A DNA stretch of 21,226 nucleotides from Lachnospiraceae bacterium UBA1753 (GCA_002317595.1 DCHL01000175.1:1-21226); one strand, 5' to 3'. Shown: positions 6,230 through 14,537, counted from the first letter of the stretch. Notes: generated by a model not told the origin, from the letters alone. Numbers and translations are program-made.

Positions 6230-8248
6230 TTAGAACAGCTCTGTTTTCTCTGCGCCTGCGGCAAGCGGTCCTGCGATAGGACCAAAGCCCCTGTCGTTTC
6301 CGAGCATGTCCTTAGTGAAGATAATCGGTGTTCCGTCAGGATTCTCATACTGCATCTCAGGCTCAAAAGCCATTCCAAGAGTCTTTGTGCTGATTATGCT
6401 CTTGACTGTCTTTGGCATGACATCGTAGAGATTTGTTATGAGCACAACCATCCCATCCTTCTCCTGAAGAGAAACCGTAACCTTCTCACCAGCCTCAACA
6501 ACCTCCGCATCCGTCTCCTTTTTCATAGGCTTCGCGCCATTGATGAACACATTTCCGCCTGCCCATACAGGGAGCTTTGAGTAGTAGCGGTCACTGGGTG
6601 CAGAACCCATTCCGCAGTATCCCTCAAACATCTCGGCATACTCATCCCATGTAGGATAATCATCGTAGGGAACAGTTCCAGCCACGATATTTGCATCCGT
6701 CCACTCGTCATCCTTGAATTTCTCATGGAACTTCATGAGCCTTGCACTTATATCCTTCTGGACAAAAATATTGTTGTAGAATCTTGCATCACCGTGAAGC
6801 ACAGTCATGAATCCTGCAATGGCTGTTCCATGGGGCACATGGTAAGGTGTGTACCTGGGTGATTTCTGGGTGAGTGATCCGTTATTCACACCACGGCCGA
6901 CAGCAGTGAGCGCTCCAACCACAAGGTTGTGAACCATGGCCACACCCTGAGTCGGCAGCTTGACTGCATTGTCCGAGAGCAGGATGTTGTTATCAATAAG
7001 AGTCGGACCATGTGAAATCTCAACAAAGATATCCTCTCCCACATCGATGTTGTCATCGTACACATGCTTCTCGCTAAGGAATGTATTGTCGTGGAAAAGA
7101 TTACCAGTCACGCGTGTTCCCTGAGCCTGCCAGTCAAGCCAAAGACCACGGGTACAGTGATGGAAATGGTTTCCTCTTATAATGACATCAATTGCTGCGT
7201 GCATCTTGATTCCACCAATCTCCGCACCTGCAAGATTCTGCTTATTGTTAATATGATGGATATGGTTGTTCTCAATTACCGAGAACACTCCACCTAAATG
7301 ACCTACGATACCAGTCTGACCGCAGTCATGGATATTACAGCGACGAATGATATGGGAACCTATAGTCTCCTTCGACCATCCCTCATTAACAGCCTGGCAG
7401 ATATTATCACGCTCAGTCTGGGTGCCGTCCTTGAATTTCCACTTCGACCATTTATTGTCATTTTCGGGTTGGAGATACTTTCCAAGAGAAATACCTGAAC
7501 ACTTTGAGTGTGATATCTCGCAGTCTTCGATAATCCATCCCTTAGACCAGTGGGGTCCTACCATTCCCTCCTGGTATGCAGTCGGAGGCGCCCACTGTGT
7601 TGCAGCCCTTGTTACAACAAATCCTGACAGGGTAATATAGGAAACTCCTTCCTTATCTGGATAGAATCCGTTTCTTCTCACATTAATCTCAACCTTCTCC
7701 TCATTAGGATTCTTTCCCTGGAAGTTAGCATAGATAACAGTCTCATCCCTGTCCTCATCCTGCTCCGTATACCAGGTATAAATCGTGAACTCCGGATCCC
7801 ATGACTTATAATATGGCTCGGGATTTAATACCTTCTCAAGGGAAGTTACCTCATACAGAGATTTGTCATTGAGATATACTTCACCGGTGTGTGCAATGTA
7901 GCTGGCAATGAACCAGTCTCCAAACACCTTGGTCGAGTAAGGGTTATACTCACCAAAAATTGCGTTTGGAATTCTGGTAACATAGGTAGTTCCCTCATAG
8001 AGAGCCCAGTTCTTCACTTCCTCAGCTCCAGTAATGACGGCACCTCCCACAACCTCACTCTTATATGTAATTCTCGCATCGGCCCTTCCAGCATTGATTG
8101 GATTGACATACTCACGGTATACGCCAGGTGCAACAGAAACCTCGTCACCTGGAATCGCAATCGCAGCAGCCTCACTGATTGTTTTGAAGGGATATGCCTT
8201 CGAACCATCTCCTCTTTTCACTACATTTGCATCAACATAATACCTCAT
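6230..8248 (-). CDS. GH120-type beta-xylosidase, intracellular
   Basis: 672-aa right-handed parallel beta-helix enzyme that I recognise as close to GH120 beta-xylosidase (Thermoanaerobacterium saccharolyticum XylC). Shared stretches as I recall them include FGE-NPY-VFGDW near 98-112, GWSKE-IGSHIIR near 290-302, KGWIIED at 236-242 and GLWLDW-AQGTRV at 368-380. The XylC nucleophile Asp (LWLDW) corresponds to Asp372 and its acid/base Glu (VFVE-SHGP) to Glu410. Such enzymes release xylose from the non-reducing end of xylo-oligosaccharides. There is no signal peptide, so it acts on imported oligomers. Here the two catalytic residues are about 15 residues further apart than in XylC, suggesting a loop insertion near 388-404. 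GAGGTG lies six bases before the ATG. Last gene of the kinase-NhaC operon, 11 bases after nhaC. Confidence 0.88.
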   Translation of the reverse strand: MRYYVDANVVKRGDGSKAYPFKTISEAAAIAIPGDEVSVAPGVYREYVNPINAGRADARITYKSEVVGGAVITGAEEVKNWALYEGTTYVTRIPNAIFGEYNPYSTKVFGDWFIASYIAHTGEVYLNDKSLYEVTSLEKVLNPEPYYKSWDPEFTIYTWYTEQDEDRDETVIYANFQGKNPNEEKVEINVRRNGFYPDKEGVSYITLSGFVVTRAATQWAPPTAYQEGMVGPHWSKGWIIEDCEISHSKCSGISLGKYLQPENDNKWSKWKFKDGTQTERDNICQAVNEGWSKETIGSHIIRRCNIHDCGQTGIVGHLGGVFSVIENNHIHHINNKQNLAGAEIGGIKMHAAIDVIIRGNHFHHCTRGLWLDWQAQGTRVTGNLFHDNTFLSEKHVYDDNIDVGEDIFVEISHGPTLIDNNILLSDNAVKLPTQGVAMVHNLVVGALTAVGRGVNNGSLTQKSPRYTPYHVPHGTAIAGFMTVLHGDARFYNNIFVQKDISARLMKFHEKFKDDEWTDANIVAGTVPYDDYPTWDEYAEMFEGYCGMGSAPSDRYYSKLPVWAGGNVFINGAKPMKKETDAEVVEAGEKVTVSLQEKDGMVVLITNLYDVMPKTVKSIISTKTLGMAFEPEMQYENPDGTPIIFTKDMLGNDRGFGPIAGPLAAGAEKTELF

Positions 8249-8259
8249 TGCACACCTCG

Positions 8260-9552
8260 CTATTTTTTTCTAATAAAACTGCTAATCAGCTGTATCAGCG
8301 GAAGAATATATAGATAACACGCTACTGCCATGGATGCGTTGGAAACGCCAACCGTCGCAAGCGGCACACTTCCGGCAATCGACCATGGTACCAGTGCAGC
8401 GATTACTAATGCACTGTCAGCCAGGTATAGTGCCATCGTTTCTGGCTCGATATCAGACTTTGATGATATCTGTTGCGTCAGCATGATAGTCAGTGTCTGA
8501 TTACATGCTATCAGTGCCGCAGGAATTGATACCAGAAGCATTGCAAAAAATGGATTAGTCCTTCCTTCAAGAGAGATAAACTTATCCTGCAGGCCTTCCA
8601 GCAATCCCGTCTCCTTAAATATCCCAGAATAGCATGACGCTATGCAGACGATGGCCCCAACCCTGATCATTGAAATCAGTCCGCCTCCATTTATAATAGC
8701 CGACAGGGACTCATCCTTCGCCTGGTATCCCATCACGATGGTCTTAAGCAGAGGCATGAGCTGCATGTCCTGTACAAAAATTGATATGATAATCGCACTC
8801 ACAATGCTGACAAACATCGCTGTCTTAACCTTCACCTTGCAGAGCGCCAAGAGAAAAATCAGAGCAGCAGGAATCAGACACAGTATCGAGATTCTGAATT
8901 CCTTCCCAAAAATGGAAACGACATCAACATTTACTTTTTCACCAGAGGACTGTAAGCCGACTACCAAATATATCGCGCACACAATCACAGTGGGAATAAT
9001 CGCAGTGCGAAGCATGTTCCGGATGTTCCGATAAAGATCCGTCTCCGTGATTGTGCTGACAAGCAGCAAGCTTGTTGAGACAGGGGAACAGCGGTCACCC
9101 CAGTATGCGCCTGATAGAATCGCACCGCCCACCCAGAACACAGACAGGTCCATGGACCTTGCAATGCTCATGCAGATGACACCGACCGTTGCTGACGTTC
9201 CAAAGGATGTGCCAGTCAGAAATGACACTAATGCACATAGCAGGAATGAAAGCATAATAAAAATTGAAGGGTTGATTAGGCCGGATGCATAACAGACAAT
9301 TGCCGGTATACACCCGGATGCTCTCCAAACTGCAGTCAGAGAACCAATAAATAGAAATGTAATCAGAATATTTTTTGCTGTACTGACACCTTCAAGACTC
9401 ATCCGTCCAATCTGGATAACGGAAAAACCTTTCATTCCTGCATATGACGCAAATAGTAATAATCCAATCAGAAGTGCAATCACTATTGAAATCTTTAGTA
9501 CAACACAGACTATCAGAATGATTGCAAATAAACTCAAAACCAGCAGTTCCAT
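8260..9552 (-). CDS. NhaC-family Na+/H+ antiporter
   Basis: 430-aa polytopic membrane protein with about 10-12 hydrophobic segments. The conserved NhaC-type stretches GTSFGTSATVGV and GAYWGDRCSPVSTS are present, the latter containing the Gly-Asp-x-x-Ser-Pro signature of this antiporter family. Family members exchange external H+ for internal Na+; some relatives (MleN-like) couple to organic acids, so the substrate is not certain. A longer reading frame begins with GTG at 9582, overlapping the kinase gene, but ATG 9552 is preferred. It lies seven bases after the kinase stop, with AGGGAA overlapping that stop, so the antiporter is probably translated by coupling to the kinase. The xylosidase start is 11 bases downstream. 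Placing an antiporter between a sensor kinase and a glycosidase is unusual. Confidence 0.9.
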   Translation of the reverse strand: MELLVLSLFAIILIVCVVLKISIVIALLIGLLLFASYAGMKGFSVIQIGRMSLEGVSTAKNILITFLFIGSLTAVWRASGCIPAIVCYASGLINPSIFIMLSFLLCALVSFLTGTSFGTSATVGVICMSIARSMDLSVFWVGGAILSGAYWGDRCSPVSTSLLLVSTITETDLYRNIRNMLRTAIIPTVIVCAIYLVVGLQSSGEKVNVDVVSIFGKEFRISILCLIPAALIFLLALCKVKVKTAMFVSIVSAIIISIFVQDMQLMPLLKTIVMGYQAKDESLSAIINGGGLISMIRVGAIVCIASCYSGIFKETGLLEGLQDKFISLEGRTNPFFAMLLVSIPAALIACNQTLTIMLTQQISSKSDIEPETMALYLADSALVIAALVPWSIAGSVPLATVGVSNASMAVACYLYILPLIQLISSFIRKK

Positions 9553-9559
9553 ATGTTCC

Positions 9560-12500
9560 CTACAATTTACTCTTCCAGTCACTTACTATTTCTTCAATGC
9601 TGTCAACATCGACATTTGCAGCTGCTTCTATCAGACGGTTCTTTAATTCAGTACCCTCACAGTCGTAACTGAACATGTCCATCTCACCAGAGACTTCCTC
9701 CATTGCATCCATGTCGAGCTCGTCTGCGGCACTTTGCATTCTTTCGAGCAGCTCCATTAACTGCTCGGTCTGAATCTTGGGCTTATCCTCTGCTTCCTCT
9801 GTACTGAACTGTGGTGCTAAAACATCGTAATAGCTCAGGTATTTTTCAATTAGGGCATCTGTCTTTGCATGGATAGTAGCGATATCCTCTGCGTGACCAC
9901 AGGCCTCAAGCTCTGCCGCCATGGCAGAGAGCTCCATTGCGCCTATCTGCTTTGAAGAACTCTTCAGGGCATGTACTTCTATTGTGTAGGTCTTGATATC
10001 TTCTGTTATTTCGCTATTCTTAATGATCTCTGCCTTAGCTTTAATCGCACTGAAATATTTTTCAAGAACAGAAAGGTAAACCTTCTGACTTCCAATAAGC
10101 TTAATTGCAGCATCAATGTCAAGATCACCTATCACAAGCTTATCTTCCTGGGCAGCTTCCTTGGCCTGTCCATCAGTATTACCATAGCTCTTAATTACCT
10201 TTTCTGGTGGAAGCCATTTACGGATGGCACTTGTGATAGTCCTGATTTCAATAGGCTTCGCAACAAAGTCATTCATTCCTTCTGAAAGGAACATTTCCTT
10301 AGCATCTCCAACGGCATTTGCTGACAGGGCAATGACTGGAAGACTGTCAAGCTCAGGATGCAGTCTTCTGATGATTCTTGTCGTCTCAACACCATCAAGC
10401 TCAGGCATCATATGGTCCATGAAAACAATATCAAAGGGTTCTGTTGCCAATAGCTCCAGAGCTCTCTTTCCACTTAGTGCTGTCGTAATCTGCATATTGA
10501 GCGGCTGAAGAAGAGCTTCCGCAACTGTCAGATTAACCTCGTTGTCATCGACAATTAGGATTTTGGCATCAGGAGCCTCAAACTCAAATTCCATGACAGT
10601 ATTATCCATGACATGGAAAAATTCATTATTCAGCGCCATCGAAATTCCAATTGTAGAAAGGGGCTTGCGAATGAACATGACGTTTGATTTTGAATTGTCA
10701 GCTGAGATTGTCAGATCGCAGAGAACAATGAACTGAATTTCAGGATGTGCATCGACATACTGTCCCAGTTCTTCCTTATATAATCTGTAATTTGTCAGGA
10801 AGTATACCTTCTTACCTTCAGGATTATCAATTGCCTCTTCTGGATTGTCGACATTCTCAACAGAGCAGTTTTCAACACCAAGCTCATCAATGATTTTGTT
10901 GAACCGTTCAAAGACAGGACCCTTTTCCCAGTAACCGATAATTCGTTTACTGTCCTTATCCTTGATACTCACTGAAGGATTCCAGTTTGTGACCTTCTGT
11001 GGAACAGCAAAAGAGAACGTGCTTCCCTTTCCGTATTCTGAGGTCACACTGATTGTTCCACCCATCTGCTCTATCAGCCTGCTTGAAATGGCAAGCCCCA
11101 GACCTGTGCCTTCAATATTTCGGTTGCGTTTACTGTCCACCTGCTGGAAGGATACGAAAAGCTTCTCTATGTCTTCTTCCTTAATACCTATTCCAGTATC
11201 CGTGACTGCAACCTTGAGCATTATCTCGTCTTCGCCTATTATCTCGTAATCAACTCCAACCTCGACATATCCATTCTGAGTAAACTTAATTGCATTGTTA
11301 GCAAGGTTTATTAACACCTGGCGAAGTCTCATGACATCACCATAAAGTCCTATGGGCAGATTAGGGTTAATATGTCCAATAAGTTCAATATCCTTCTCTC
11401 CTATTCTGTTCATCAGGATACCCGAAATATCATGGATAGTAGAGACCGGATCGTAATCATCGGGTATGATATCCATCTTTCCTGATTCGATTTTTGAGAA
11501 ATCGAGAATATCATTAATGATATTAAGAAGTGCTGTACCGGAAGTCTTTATCTGATTGATGTAGTCTCTTGCAGCATCTGGAAGGTCTTCACGCAGAGCA
11601 ACCTCAGCCATACCGATAACAGCATTCATAGGTGTCCTTATCTCATGGGACATATTCGCCAGAAAGTCCGATTTCATGGTTGCAACACGCTCAGCTTCTT
11701 TTACATTTTCTTCAAGCTGCCGCCTGATTTCTGCTTCCTTCTGTCTCTGTTCTGTGGTGTCGTTAACGGTAAAGAAGGCTATTATTTCTCCCTTTGTATT
11801 ACGTAATAACAGAACTGTCACATATGACCAGGCTTCCAGCATGACACCGTTCATTCCATTAACAGTCAGCTTAAATTCCTTTACAACCTCTCTCTGACCA
11901 CTGTTAAAAAGATCAATTAGTCTCTGTCTGTCATGAAATTCCTTGTATTCCTGCTGACACCTTCCAAATAGTACTGAATTGGCGTACCTTTCCAGCATCT
12001 CGCTATAACAGCAGGGTGCCTTCATCCCAATTAGGTCAAGAAGATTTACTTCTTTTCCATCTATTATTTCCATGAGATTGTCACAAAGAATATCCTGTGA
12101 GAGATTTACTTCATATGACAAATGGGCACCCAGCTTCATGGCCTCACGGTATGCCTTCTCATTTTCAAGCATTTCGCTTATTTCCTCTGTTACACCTGTA
12201 ACATCGTTAATGAGACCTACTATACCGATGATATTCCCATCATTATCTTTTACAGGCTCTTTAATAAGCTCCAGGAACTGACGGTGTCCATCCACCTCGG
12301 CCTTAATTGTATAGCTTGTACCAACTCCTGTTTCCAGAATTCTTCTGTCAGATTTTTCGACATTATCTACGTTGGCGGTATCCTTACGGATATCCCTGTC
12401 CGTCTTTCCGTAAATGTCGAAATTCTCATCGCCACCATCTTCCACCTGTTCCCAGATATGGGAAGAAAAGACATACTTAAGGTCTGTGTCTTTAAAGAAA

Positions 12501-12568
12501 ATATTAGAAGGAATAGCCGATATTACATTCGCTAAAGTATCCAAATCAATATGCTTCTTAATACTCAT
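9560..12568 (-). CDS. Soluble PAS hybrid sensor histidine kinase with receiver and Hpt
   Basis: 1002-aa multidomain phosphorelay protein. N-terminal PAS domain about 12-125 (IFFKDTDLKYVF, then GIVGLINDVT), a second PAS-like region about 140-272, a short coiled linker, and a HisKA domain with phosphorylated His308 (MSHEIRTPMN). The HATPase domain has N-box NLANNAIKFT at 421-430, G1 DTGIGI at 457-462 and G2 GTGLGL at 487-492. A degenerate receiver spans about 540-650. A true receiver follows with Asp718 (FMDHMMPELDG) and Lys771, then an Hpt domain with His866 (HALKSSS). No membrane segment, so it senses a cytoplasmic cue. No DNA-binding output is present: phosphate from His866 must reach a separate response regulator, which is not in the window. 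AAGGAG lies nine bases before the ATG. First gene of the operon with nhaC and the xylosidase. Confidence 0.92.
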   Translation of the reverse strand: MSIKKHIDLDTLANVISAIPSNIFFKDTDLKYVFSSHIWEQVEDGGDENFDIYGKTDRDIRKDTANVDNVEKSDRRILETGVGTSYTIKAEVDGHRQFLELIKEPVKDNDGNIIGIVGLINDVTGVTEEISEMLENEKAYREAMKLGAHLSYEVNLSQDILCDNLMEIIDGKEVNLLDLIGMKAPCCYSEMLERYANSVLFGRCQQEYKEFHDRQRLIDLFNSGQREVVKEFKLTVNGMNGVMLEAWSYVTVLLLRNTKGEIIAFFTVNDTTEQRQKEAEIRRQLEENVKEAERVATMKSDFLANMSHEIRTPMNAVIGMAEVALREDLPDAARDYINQIKTSGTALLNIINDILDFSKIESGKMDIIPDDYDPVSTIHDISGILMNRIGEKDIELIGHINPNLPIGLYGDVMRLRQVLINLANNAIKFTQNGYVEVGVDYEIIGEDEIMLKVAVTDTGIGIKEEDIEKLFVSFQQVDSKRNRNIEGTGLGLAISSRLIEQMGGTISVTSEYGKGSTFSFAVPQKVTNWNPSVSIKDKDSKRIIGYWEKGPVFERFNKIIDELGVENCSVENVDNPEEAIDNPEGKKVYFLTNYRLYKEELGQYVDAHPEIQFIVLCDLTISADNSKSNVMFIRKPLSTIGISMALNNEFFHVMDNTVMEFEFEAPDAKILIVDDNEVNLTVAEALLQPLNMQITTALSGKRALELLATEPFDIVFMDHMMPELDGVETTRIIRRLHPELDSLPVIALSANAVGDAKEMFLSEGMNDFVAKPIEIRTITSAIRKWLPPEKVIKSYGNTDGQAKEAAQEDKLVIGDLDIDAAIKLIGSQKVYLSVLEKYFSAIKAKAEIIKNSEITEDIKTYTIEVHALKSSSKQIGAMELSAMAAELEACGHAEDIATIHAKTDALIEKYLSYYDVLAPQFSTEEAEDKPKIQTEQLMELLERMQSAADELDMDAMEEVSGEMDMFSYDCEGTELKNRLIEAAANVDVDSIEEIVSDWKSKL

Positions 12569-12703
12569 AACCCACTCTCCTTATGTACCCCATGTATTAA
12601 GTCAGTTTTCATTTTGATTTAAGTGTATATATAGATTAATATAGCATACTTTGTTGTAATATTGTGAACTGCCATGGTAAATTATTCAGTTGTATTTGGA
12701 TAC

Positions 12704-13357
12704 TTATAATTTGCAGAATAGTGCAATCTCTGATTCTAAATTTTCCAGAAATTGTTCCACATGATAGCCGTCAGTTGTTGCGTGATGACAGGTTATTGAT
12801 AGAGGCATCATCTTTTTCCCATCTTTGGTTTCATATATTTTTCCAGCTTCAACTGATGGGAAAAAATATGGTTTGTTCTCATATGAATGAACTGCGAAAT
12901 GATTGAAGCTAATCCAGGGAATTGATGACACAGTATATGCATTGGGTGGCGGCATCAGCGGTGCCTGCGCAAGAACCCCATGATTATCGCCATACGCTTT
13001 TTGATTCTCGATATATCTCTGATGGAATACTTCATAATCGTCATCGTATTCTGTCCACATCAGCGAGAACGTCTTGTCATCATCATGAAAAGTCGCATAT
13101 AACGGTGTCAGGACATCATAGTATCCCAATTTTTCTTCTTCGTATGCGATCTTAAACTCTGTCTGCTTATTCATGCATTTCGTAACCAGCCAGAGATAGG
13201 TCGGAAAGAATTTTCGACCTATCTCTTTTGTTCTAATGAATAAGTCTGTAACGTCCACATCCACAGTCAGGGAATAACCTGTAGGCGCCATTTTTGAAAA
13301 ATAGTAAAACATCTGGCCTCGCGGCCAATTCATGATATCAATCTGAGTAAATTTCAT
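12704..13357 (-). CDS. Type A chloramphenicol O-acetyltransferase-like protein
   Basis: 217-aa protein of the CAT family, which acetylates the 3-hydroxyl of chloramphenicol with acetyl-CoA as a trimer. The active-site motif HHATTDGYHV at 191-200 supplies catalytic His192 and structural Asp196, and PWISF at 147-151 carries the conserved serine (Ser150). Other family landmarks are FSLMWTEY near 97-104 and the FYYF-KMAPTGYSLT start. Length is normal for type A CATs (about 215-220). Start is firm, with AAAGGAGG just upstream. The gene has no mobile-element flanks and base use similar to its neighbours, so it looks like a resident chromosomal CAT-like gene; the true acceptor may differ. It is divergent from the MarR pair. 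The 135-base gap to the kinase gene shows no clear terminator, so read-through into that operon is possible. Confidence 0.9.
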   Translation of the reverse strand: MKFTQIDIMNWPRGQMFYYFSKMAPTGYSLTVDVDVTDLFIRTKEIGRKFFPTYLWLVTKCMNKQTEFKIAYEEEKLGYYDVLTPLYATFHDDDKTFSLMWTEYDDDYEVFHQRYIENQKAYGDNHGVLAQAPLMPPPNAYTVSSIPWISFNHFAVHSYENKPYFFPSVEAGKIYETKDGKKMMPLSITCHHATTDGYHVEQFLENLESEIALFCKL

Positions 13358-13497
13358 TTTCGTATCCTCCTTTGTAAGAAAGATACTTTATTTCATCACT
13401 GAATACCACCTACGGAAAGTAGAGCTACCCATAAGCAATCCTCGCCGGACTTGAACCGAGCATCCCAGCCTTAATCTTATTTTTTCAAATAATCCTA

Positions 13498-13526
13498 TTG
13501 ACAAACTTCATGTGGCATAATAATAT
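13498..13526 (+). promoter_or_regulatory. Promoter of the PNPOx-like/marR operon
   Basis: A perfect -35 TTGACA (13498-13503), 17-base spacer and TAATAT (13521-13526). Transcription should begin near 13533, inside the palindrome at 13526-13543, so the downstream MarR could block initiation. Confidence 0.75.
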
Positions 13527-13543
13527 AGTTTGCATACAAACTA
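13526..13543. promoter_or_regulatory. MarR-type operator, TAGTTTG-N4-CAAACTA
   Basis: A perfect inverted repeat with 7-bp arms and a 4-base centre, TAGTTTGCATACAAACTA, overlapping the -10 end and transcription start of the operon that encodes a MarR protein. The TTG-N4-CAA core is common in MarR-family operators. Autorepression is the simplest reading. Effects on the divergent CAT-like gene are possible but the site lies about 170 bases from its start. Confidence 0.7.
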
Positions 13544-13563
13544 ATTATTGAGAGGTGTAAAAA

Positions 13564-14019
13564 GTGAACAATGTAATTTCTATTATTGAAAACTCCAAAG
13601 CAGCATATTTTGCTTCCATAGATGAGAATGGCAGGCCTGAGATCAGAGCATTACTGAATCTATGTAATCCGAAAAAATATAAAGGTCTTGTCGGCAAAGC
13701 GCTGGTTCAAAATGGCGAAACCCTAGATCTGTACTTCACCACCAATACATCATCAAAAAAGGTGGCCAGGCTCAGAAACAACCCGAATGTAGCACTTTAT
13801 TTCTGTGAGCCCGATAAATTCAGGGGAATCTGCATTTCAGGAAAAGCGGAAGAAGTCACCGACCAGGAACTTAAAGAAAGCTTCTGGCAAAAAGGGTGGA
13901 CTATGTATTATCCTTTAGGAAAGACCGATCCCGACTACACAATCCTTCATGTTACATCAGAGAAAATTGAGGGCTGGTACGATCTTAATAAACATGTCTT
14001 CGGAGGCTTTGATGATTAA
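13564..14019 (+). CDS. Pyridoxamine 5'-phosphate oxidase-fold protein
   Basis: 151-aa protein of the PNPOx-like split-barrel flavin-binding family. Visible pattern: an N-terminal helix, KAAYFASIDENGRPEIRALL near 13-32, LYFTTNTSSKKVARLRNNPNVALYFCEP near 56-83 and GKAEEVTDQELK near 93-104, then a Trp-rich end. Short members of this family bind FMN, F420 or heme and reduce or sequester small molecules; this one's ligand is unknown. The start is GTG, preceded by GAGAGGTG at seven bases. It shares a promoter with marR and overlaps its start by eight bases, so the regulator probably controls this gene in response to a compound the enzyme handles, possibly an aromatic or oxidising one (inference). 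Confidence 0.87.
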   Translation: MNNVISIIENSKAAYFASIDENGRPEIRALLNLCNPKKYKGLVGKALVQNGETLDLYFTTNTSSKKVARLRNNPNVALYFCEPDKFRGICISGKAEEVTDQELKESFWQKGWTMYYPLGKTDPDYTILHVTSEKIEGWYDLNKHVFGGFDD

Positions 14020-14452
14020 ACAGACTAAAGGCGGAACCCTTCTCTCCCAGGTACATCAGGTATGTAGCCGCGTATGGAACAGGATTCTCAGAGATTTCAA
14101 TATGGCTGACTTGGAAGGTGCAAGAGGCCGTGTCATATTTGCGTTATGGGGAAAAGATAGTGTTCCGATTAAAGTCCTCTGCGAAAAGACAAGTCTGGAT
14201 AAATCTACTCTTACCGGTATATTAAGCCGCCTGGAAAGGGATGGCTATATTGTGCGAAAAGCTGACGAAAATGATAAACGAAGTGTCCTTATTTCCCTTA
14301 CCGGCAAAGAAAATAATCTGCTTCGGGATATTGACTCCGTATCTGCAGAAATGAATGAGATTTTCTATAGGGGTTTTTCTGATGAAGAAATACTTCAGTT
14401 CGACTCCTATCTGGAGAGAATTCTGGACAATTGCAAAGAGGCAGAGAAATAG
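14012..14452 (+). CDS. MarR family transcriptional regulator
   Basis: 146-aa winged-helix repressor. Recognition helix region about 56-76 (LCEKTSLDKSTLTGILSRLERDGYI) and wing about 81-98 (VRKADENDKRSVLISLT) with the conserved Asp88-x-Arg90 pair. N- and C-terminal helices form the dimer interface. The frame is open further upstream to 13949, but ATG 14012 is chosen: GGAGG at 14002-14006 is five bases before it, and it overlaps the stop of the upstream gene by eight bases, indicating coupled translation. The single palindrome at 13526-13543 over the operon promoter is the expected target. Cys18 near the N-terminus could allow redox sensing, but this is speculative. Downstream lies a hairpin holding a micro-ORF. 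Confidence 0.93.
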   Translation: MIKQTKGGTLLSQVHQVCSRVWNRILRDFNMADLEGARGRVIFALWGKDSVPIKVLCEKTSLDKSTLTGILSRLERDGYIVRKADENDKRSVLISLTGKENNLLRDIDSVSAEMNEIFYRGFSDEEILQFDSYLERILDNCKEAEK

Positions 14453-14478
14453 TACGCAATATTCCAATTAAAACAAGG

Positions 14479-14525
14479 AGGTGCAACAGAATGGATTTGC
14501 GAAAGCAATCTCTTCTGCTGCACCT
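14479..14525 (+). promoter_or_regulatory. Hairpin with GAAA loop after marR, burying a Shine-Dalgarno
   Basis: Arms 14479-14491 and 14513-14525 pair at 12 of 13 positions. The apex holds TTGC-GAAA-GCAA, a 4-bp stem closed by a GNRA tetraloop. The AAGGAGGT of the micro-ORF is half inside the left arm. Only three U follow, so it is a poor intrinsic terminator and looks more like a regulatory or mRNA-stabilising structure. Confidence 0.5.
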
Positions 14526-14529
14526 TTAG
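14491..14529 (+). CDS. 12-aa micro-ORF (MDLRKQSLLLHL) with strong ribosome binding site
   Basis: ATG-to-TAG frame of 12 codons with a consensus AAGGAGG (14475-14481) nine bases upstream, better than that of many full genes here. It lies 38 bases after the marR stop and is entirely embedded in the hairpin at 14479-14525. The peptide is basic-hydrophobic. It may be a leader peptide, a small toxin-like peptide, or a chance coincidence of a hairpin with a purine tract. No homologue is recognised. Confidence 0.35.
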   Translation: MDLRKQSLLLHL

Positions 14530-14537
14530 ATCCATAT

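Noticed and set aside
9553..9582. GTG start giving a 440-aa NhaC protein
   Set aside because: It would overlap the kinase gene and add a polar head before the first membrane segment; ATG 9552 follows directly after the kinase stop.
12692..12703. GTAT-TTGG-ATAC hairpin after the CAT-like gene as a terminator
   Set aside because: Only four base pairs and no U-tract; too weak to call.
13429..13490. tRNA gene or tRNA remnant on the minus strand (GGTTCAAGTCC looks like a T-arm)
   Set aside because: The T-stem has a mismatch, and no matching acceptor stem, anticodon arm or CCA end can be found. At most a relic.
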